A stretch of DNA of 23,882 nt. Source: JBBKXP01 sp038251315 (GTDB lineage: Bacteria > Pseudomonadota > Alphaproteobacteria > Rhodobacterales > Rhodobacteraceae). Positions 20,753-23,882 of the stretch are shown here, piece by piece. The notes under the pieces were generated by a model. The model saw only the letters and a program-made list of their open reading frames with translations, searched no databases and was not told the DNA's origin. The position numbers and the translations under genes are program-made. Positions within the stretch are counted from its first letter, which is position 1, and each line of letters opens with the position of its first letter. The stretch covers positions 1-23,882 of the forward strand of contig JBBSBK010000049.1 in assembly GCA_038251315.1 (NCBI GenBank), in the 5' to 3' direction.

Positions 20753-23233
20753 TCAGACGCGGGCGGTGGCAGAGAAACGCCGCAAACGCAGTGCATTCCC
20801 GAGGACGAAAACAGATGACAGCGCCATGGCCCCCGCGGCAAAGACAGGCGACAGCAGGATGCCAAAGGCAGGCCAGAGCGCCCCCGCCGCCACGGGGATC
20901 AGCGCGGCATTGTAGATGAAGGCCCAGAACAGGTTTTGCCGGATATTGCGCATCGTCGCCTTGGACAAGGCAATGGCGTCACTGACAGCCGTCAGTCGTC
21001 CGGCCATCAGCACGACATCGGCTGCCTCGATGGCGATGTCGGTGCCGGTGCCGACGGCGAGGCCCACATCCGCCTCGGCCAGCGCCGGAGCATCGTTGAT
21101 ACCGTCGCCGACATAAGCGAGCGGCCCCAGTGCTTTCAACCGCTTGACCGCCGCAACCTTGCCGTCGGGCAGTACTTCGGCCACCACCTCGTCGATGCCA
21201 AGCTGGCGGGCGATGGCCTGCGCAGTTCGGGCATTGTCGCCGGTGATCATCGCGACCTTGAGGCCAAGCGCATGCAGCGCGCGGATCGCTTGTGGGGTCG
21301 TTTCCTTGATCGGGTCGGCCACGGCAAGGATCGCGGCCAACCGCCCGTCAAGCGCGGCGTAAAGCGGCGACTTGCCGGCCTCTGCCAGCCGGGTGGCGGT
21401 GGCGGCGAACGGCGCAACGTCCAGACCCAGCTTTGCCATGAAGCGGTCGGCGCCGATCTCGACCGGCTGGCCATCAGCCGTTGCTGAAACGCCGAAACCC
21501 GTGACCGAAGTGAACGCCGCAACCACCGGCAGGGTCAGCCCCTCGGCCTCGGCTGCGGCGACGATGGCGCGGGCAATCGGGTGTTCCGACTTCGCCTCGA
21601 CGGCCGCGACGGCCGCCAGAACAGCGGCGCGGTCGAAACCGGGCGCAAGATCAAGGTCGGTCAGCGTCGGACGTCCTTCGGTCAGCGTCCCGGTCTTGTC
21701 GAAGGCCACGACGCGCACGCCGCCCAGCGCCTGCAAGGCCTCGCCCTTGCGAAAAAGCACCCCCAATTCCGCGCCGCGCCCGGTGCCGACCATGATCGAT
21801 GTCGGCGTCGCCAGCCCCATCGCGCAGGGGCAGGCGATAATCAGGACCGCCACGGCATTGACCAGCCCGAAGGTCAGCGCCGGGTCGGGCCCAAAGATCA
21901 GCCAAACTACAAACGTCAGTGCCGCCAGCGCCATGACGGCAGGCACGAACCACATCGTCACCTTGTCCACCAGTCCCTGGATCGGCAGCTTGCCGCCTTG
22001 CGCGTCTTCGACCATGCGGATGATCTGGGCCAGCATCGTCGCCCCGCCGACAGCCGTGGTGCGGAACGAAAACGCGCCGGTCTGATTGACCGTGCCGCCG
22101 GTGACAGGACTTCCTGCGGTCTTTTCCACCGGCACCGGCTCGCCGGTGATCATGCTTTCATCGACCCAGCTTGCGCCCGCGCTCACCTCGCCATCAACCG
22201 GGATGCGCTCGCCGGGGCGAACCTCGACAATGTCGCCGGGCTGAACCTCGGCGATCGCAAGATCGATGGCCGTCCCGTCGCGGATCACGCGGGCCGTCTT
22301 GGCCTGAAGACCCACCAACCGCTTGATCGCCTCGGACGTTCGGCCTTTGGCGCGCGCTTCCAGAAAGCGGCCAAGAAGGATGAGCGTCACGATGACCGCC
22401 GCCGCCTCGTAATACACGTTCACAGTGCCTGCGGGCAGCAGGCCCGGCGCAAAGGTCGCTACGAGTGAATAGCCGTAGGCCGCGCCGGTGCCGACAGCGA
22501 CAAGACTGTTCATGTCGGGGGCGAGGCGGGCAAGGGCCGGAAAGCCCTTGCGATAAAAGCGCTGGCCGGGGCCGATGAGGACGACCGTCGTCAGCGCGAA
22601 CTGCAGATACCAGCTGTTCTGCATGCCGATGCTGGTGATCACCGCCATGTGGACCCAGGTGAAAAGATGCGCCCCCATTTCCAGAACGAAAACCGGCAGG
22701 CTGAGGGCGGCCGCAATCAGAAGATCCCGCTTCAGCAGCGATTCCTCCGCCGCTTTCCGCGTGTCGATTTCGGACGATGCAGCGCCTGTGGTGGGGGCCG
22801 CGACATGCGCAGCGTATCCGGCATCCGCAATGGCGCGGACCAGCGCATGCTTGTCTGCGCGACCGGTCACATGAGCCCGTTCCGTCGCCAGATTGACCGA
22901 AGCCCCGGTGACACCGGGCACCGCCTTCAGCGCCTTCTCGACACGGGCGACGCAAGAGGCGCAGGTCATGCCTTCAATCTCAAGGTCGTGCGGCGGGCTT
23001 GTGACGTCATAGCCGACATCTTCGACAGCCTTGACCAACTGAGCGCGGACGAGTTCGGGGCCAACGATCTCTGCGCGTTCCGTCGCAAGGTTGACCGTCG
23101 CGCTTGTCACTCCGGGCACCGCTTTCAGCGCCCGTTCGACGCGGCCGACGCACGAGGCACAGGTCATGCCTTCGATATCAAGCATAAGCCCGACCGGCGC
23201 GCCGCTGCGAAACGCTGTCTGATTGACGTTCAT
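20753..23233 (-). CDS. copA: Cu(I)-exporting P1B-type ATPase
   Basis: Inner-membrane copper efflux pump, 826 aa. Two N-terminal heavy-metal-associated domains carry GMTCASC at 22-28 and 88-94. Eight transmembrane helices follow, with the transport motif CPC at 468-470, the YN pair at 774-775 and MxxSS at 803-807, the signature of Cu(I)-specific pumps. Catalytic motifs: TGE 363-365, phosphorylated D512 in DKTGT, HP 551-552, TGDN 664-667 and GDGIND 709-714. ATG 23233 has AAGGA 8 nt upstream. It is transcribed with hmrR from the HmrR-type promoter at 23269-23299, divergent from copZ. Confidence 0.97.
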   Translation of the reverse strand: MNVNQTAFRSGAPVGLMLDIEGMTCASCVGRVERALKAVPGVTSATVNLATERAEIVGPELVRAQLVKAVEDVGYDVTSPPHDLEIEGMTCASCVARVEKALKAVPGVTGASVNLATERAHVTGRADKHALVRAIADAGYAAHVAAPTTGAASSEIDTRKAAEESLLKRDLLIAAALSLPVFVLEMGAHLFTWVHMAVITSIGMQNSWYLQFALTTVVLIGPGQRFYRKGFPALARLAPDMNSLVAVGTGAAYGYSLVATFAPGLLPAGTVNVYYEAAAVIVTLILLGRFLEARAKGRTSEAIKRLVGLQAKTARVIRDGTAIDLAIAEVQPGDIVEVRPGERIPVDGEVSAGASWVDESMITGEPVPVEKTAGSPVTGGTVNQTGAFSFRTTAVGGATMLAQIIRMVEDAQGGKLPIQGLVDKVTMWFVPAVMALAALTFVVWLIFGPDPALTFGLVNAVAVLIIACPCAMGLATPTSIMVGTGRGAELGVLFRKGEALQALGGVRVVAFDKTGTLTEGRPTLTDLDLAPGFDRAAVLAAVAAVEAKSEHPIARAIVAAAEAEGLTLPVVAAFTSVTGFGVSATADGQPVEIGADRFMAKLGLDVAPFAATATRLAEAGKSPLYAALDGRLAAILAVADPIKETTPQAIRALHALGLKVAMITGDNARTAQAIARQLGIDEVVAEVLPDGKVAAVKRLKALGPLAYVGDGINDAPALAEADVGLAVGTGTDIAIEAADVVLMAGRLTAVSDAIALSKATMRNIRQNLFWAFIYNAALIPVAAGALWPAFGILLSPVFAAGAMALSSVFVLGNALRLRRFSATARV

Positions 23234-23268
23234 CTTAGAATTCCTTGCTGAAACAGTCTTCGCTCAAT

Positions 23269-23299
23269 CAGATAGTCCTTCCCATGATGGTAAGGTCAA
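23269..23299 (-). promoter_or_regulatory. HmrR/CueR-type promoter of copA
   Basis: On the minus strand, -35 TTGACC (23294-23299) and -10 TATCTG (23269-23274) are separated by 19 bp, the long spacing activated by MerR-family regulators. The spacer overlaps the dyad CCTTnCCATnATGGnAAGG (23277-23295), which is perfect in its arms and matches known CueR operators. Confidence 0.9.
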
Positions 23300-23336
23300 G
23301 ACGTATGTCAAAAAATATTATTACGTGTCTGTGCCC

Positions 23337-23367
23337 TTGACCTTACAACGATGGGAACCCCTATCTC
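23337..23367 (+). promoter_or_regulatory. HmrR/CueR-type promoter of copZ
   Basis: -35 TTGACC (23337-23342) and -10 TATCTC (23362-23367) are again 19 bp apart. The dyad in the spacer (23341-23359, CCTT...ATGG.AACC) is only partly symmetric compared with the copA operator, so activation may be weaker. Confidence 0.75.
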
Positions 23368-23402
23368 CCAATGAGTGAGACAAACCCCTCAAGGAGCTAA
23401 CC

Positions 23403-23591
23403 ATGCAATTCCAGATCAACAACATGAACTGTGGCGGCTGTGCGCGCAGCGTGACCAAGGCGATCCAGTCCGTCGATCCGGCTGCCGACGTCAAGGCAGA
23501 CCCCGCCGCACATCTGGTCGAAGTGACCACCGTGGCCGCCCGCGCGCGGCTTGTCGAGGCGCTGTCACAAGCTGGCTTCGCCCCGGCCTGA
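23403..23591 (+). CDS. copZ: copper chaperone, CopZ-type HMA protein
   Basis: 62 aa, a single heavy-metal-associated domain with the Cu(I)-binding NMNCGGC motif (Cys10 and Cys13). It would hand Cu(I) to the HMA domains of CopA or to HmrR in the cytoplasm. The ribosome binding site AAGGAG is 7 nt before ATG 23403. It is divergent from copA with its own HmrR-type promoter. The length is slightly short of typical 65-70 residue chaperones, but the betaalphabetabetaalphabeta pattern is complete. Confidence 0.93.
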   Translation: MQFQINNMNCGGCARSVTKAIQSVDPAADVKADPAAHLVEVTTVAARARLVEALSQAGFAPA

Positions 23592-23696
23592 GCGAAATTC
23601 CATCGAAAAGCGAGAGCGGAAACGAGCAAACGTAACGTTTAATTGTTTGCAGCCGCTTGAGCCATCGTTAGCGGATTTGCCGTCGCAGGGCAGACG

Positions 23697-23882
23697 ATGC
23701 CGGGTAGGGATCACGCGAACACGTCCGGAATGGGTCAGATGGACATGATGGACGGAATGTTCGTGATCCCGCCCGAACTGGCTGATAATCCGGCTGTACA
23801 GGACTATGCCGCCGCGATGGGCAAGACGATGGCCGACCCGATGCCCTACACCGGCGACGCGGATGTCGATTTCGTCAAAGGC
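23697..23882 (+). CDS. DUF305 (CopM-like) copper-associated protein, partial
   Basis: The frame runs off the window end after 62 codons. The N-terminus is Met-rich (GMGQMDMMDGM, residues 12-22), then PELADNPAVQDYAAAMGKTM and the family hallmark MPYTGDADVDFVKG, which in full-length DUF305 proteins leads into a MIPHHQGA-type motif just beyond the edge. Such proteins bind copper in the periplasm. ATG 23697 has AGGG 7 nt upstream. It lacks a visible signal peptide. However, the in-frame codons before it, back to a TGA at 23658-23660, read AIVSGFAVAGQT, like the end of a signal peptide, so the true start may have been lost or lie in another frame. Confidence 0.75.
   Translation, partial: MPGRDHANTSGMGQMDMMDGMFVIPPELADNPAVQDYAAAMGKTMADPMPYTGDADVDFVKG

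Noticed and set aside
1..23882. CRISPR array, toxin-antitoxin or phage-defence system
   Set aside because: No regularly spaced repeats, no Cas or nuclease motifs and no small paired toxin-like genes could be identified on either strand.

Overview
The window looks like a chromosomal stretch of a GC-rich alphaproteobacterium, probably Rhodobacteraceae (roseobacter/Paracoccus-like). The grounds are base composition, the HmrR/CopA/CopZ copper set, an HpsN-like dehydrogenase and CUT1-type sugar ABC transporters. No rRNA, tRNA, CRISPR array or prophage was seen.

Region 1 (1-15954) is a transport and catabolism island. It holds an SDR oxidoreductase (cut by the window edge), a histidinol-dehydrogenase-family enzyme of the HpsN type and a LacI-family regulator. 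It also holds one CUT1 ATPase (MalK/UgpC-like), three paralogous periplasmic binding proteins, two complete MalF/MalG permease pairs and four SnoaL/NTF2-fold proteins: two single-domain tandem copies and two of double length. The genes form several divergent and convergent blocks: hisD-like/SDR (-); lacI (+); ATPase-SBP1-SnoaL1-SnoaL2 (+); SBP2-MalF-MalG (-); SnoaL3 (+); SnoaL4 (-); SBP3-MalF-MalG (+). A shared 16-bp palindrome, TTGCAnnCGnnTGCAA, recurs upstream of most blocks and marks them as a probable single LacI regulon. A GC-rich hairpin follows each of the three SBP genes, and others sit between convergent genes. I read this as an undescribed, substrate-induced system that imports a family of related polyol or sugar compounds and processes them with SnoaL-fold enzymes and two dehydrogenases. 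The substrate is unknown.

Region 2 (16.1-18.24 kb) is a gene graveyard. A Tat leader of a lost binding protein is fused to a 5'-truncated, twice-frameshifted CocE/NonD hydrolase. It is followed by one end of an IS66-family element and an unassigned coding remnant, and it closes with a rho-independent terminator.

Region 3 (18.26-20.14 kb) has a HemG-like flavodoxin-domain protein and an Fsr-type MFS exporter, both intact.

Region 4 (20.29-23.88 kb) is a copper-resistance module: hmrR (cueR-type) and copA on the minus strand, divergent copZ on the plus strand, then a Met-rich DUF305 protein cut by the window edge. Both copper promoters have the 19-bp -35/-10 spacing typical of MerR-type control.
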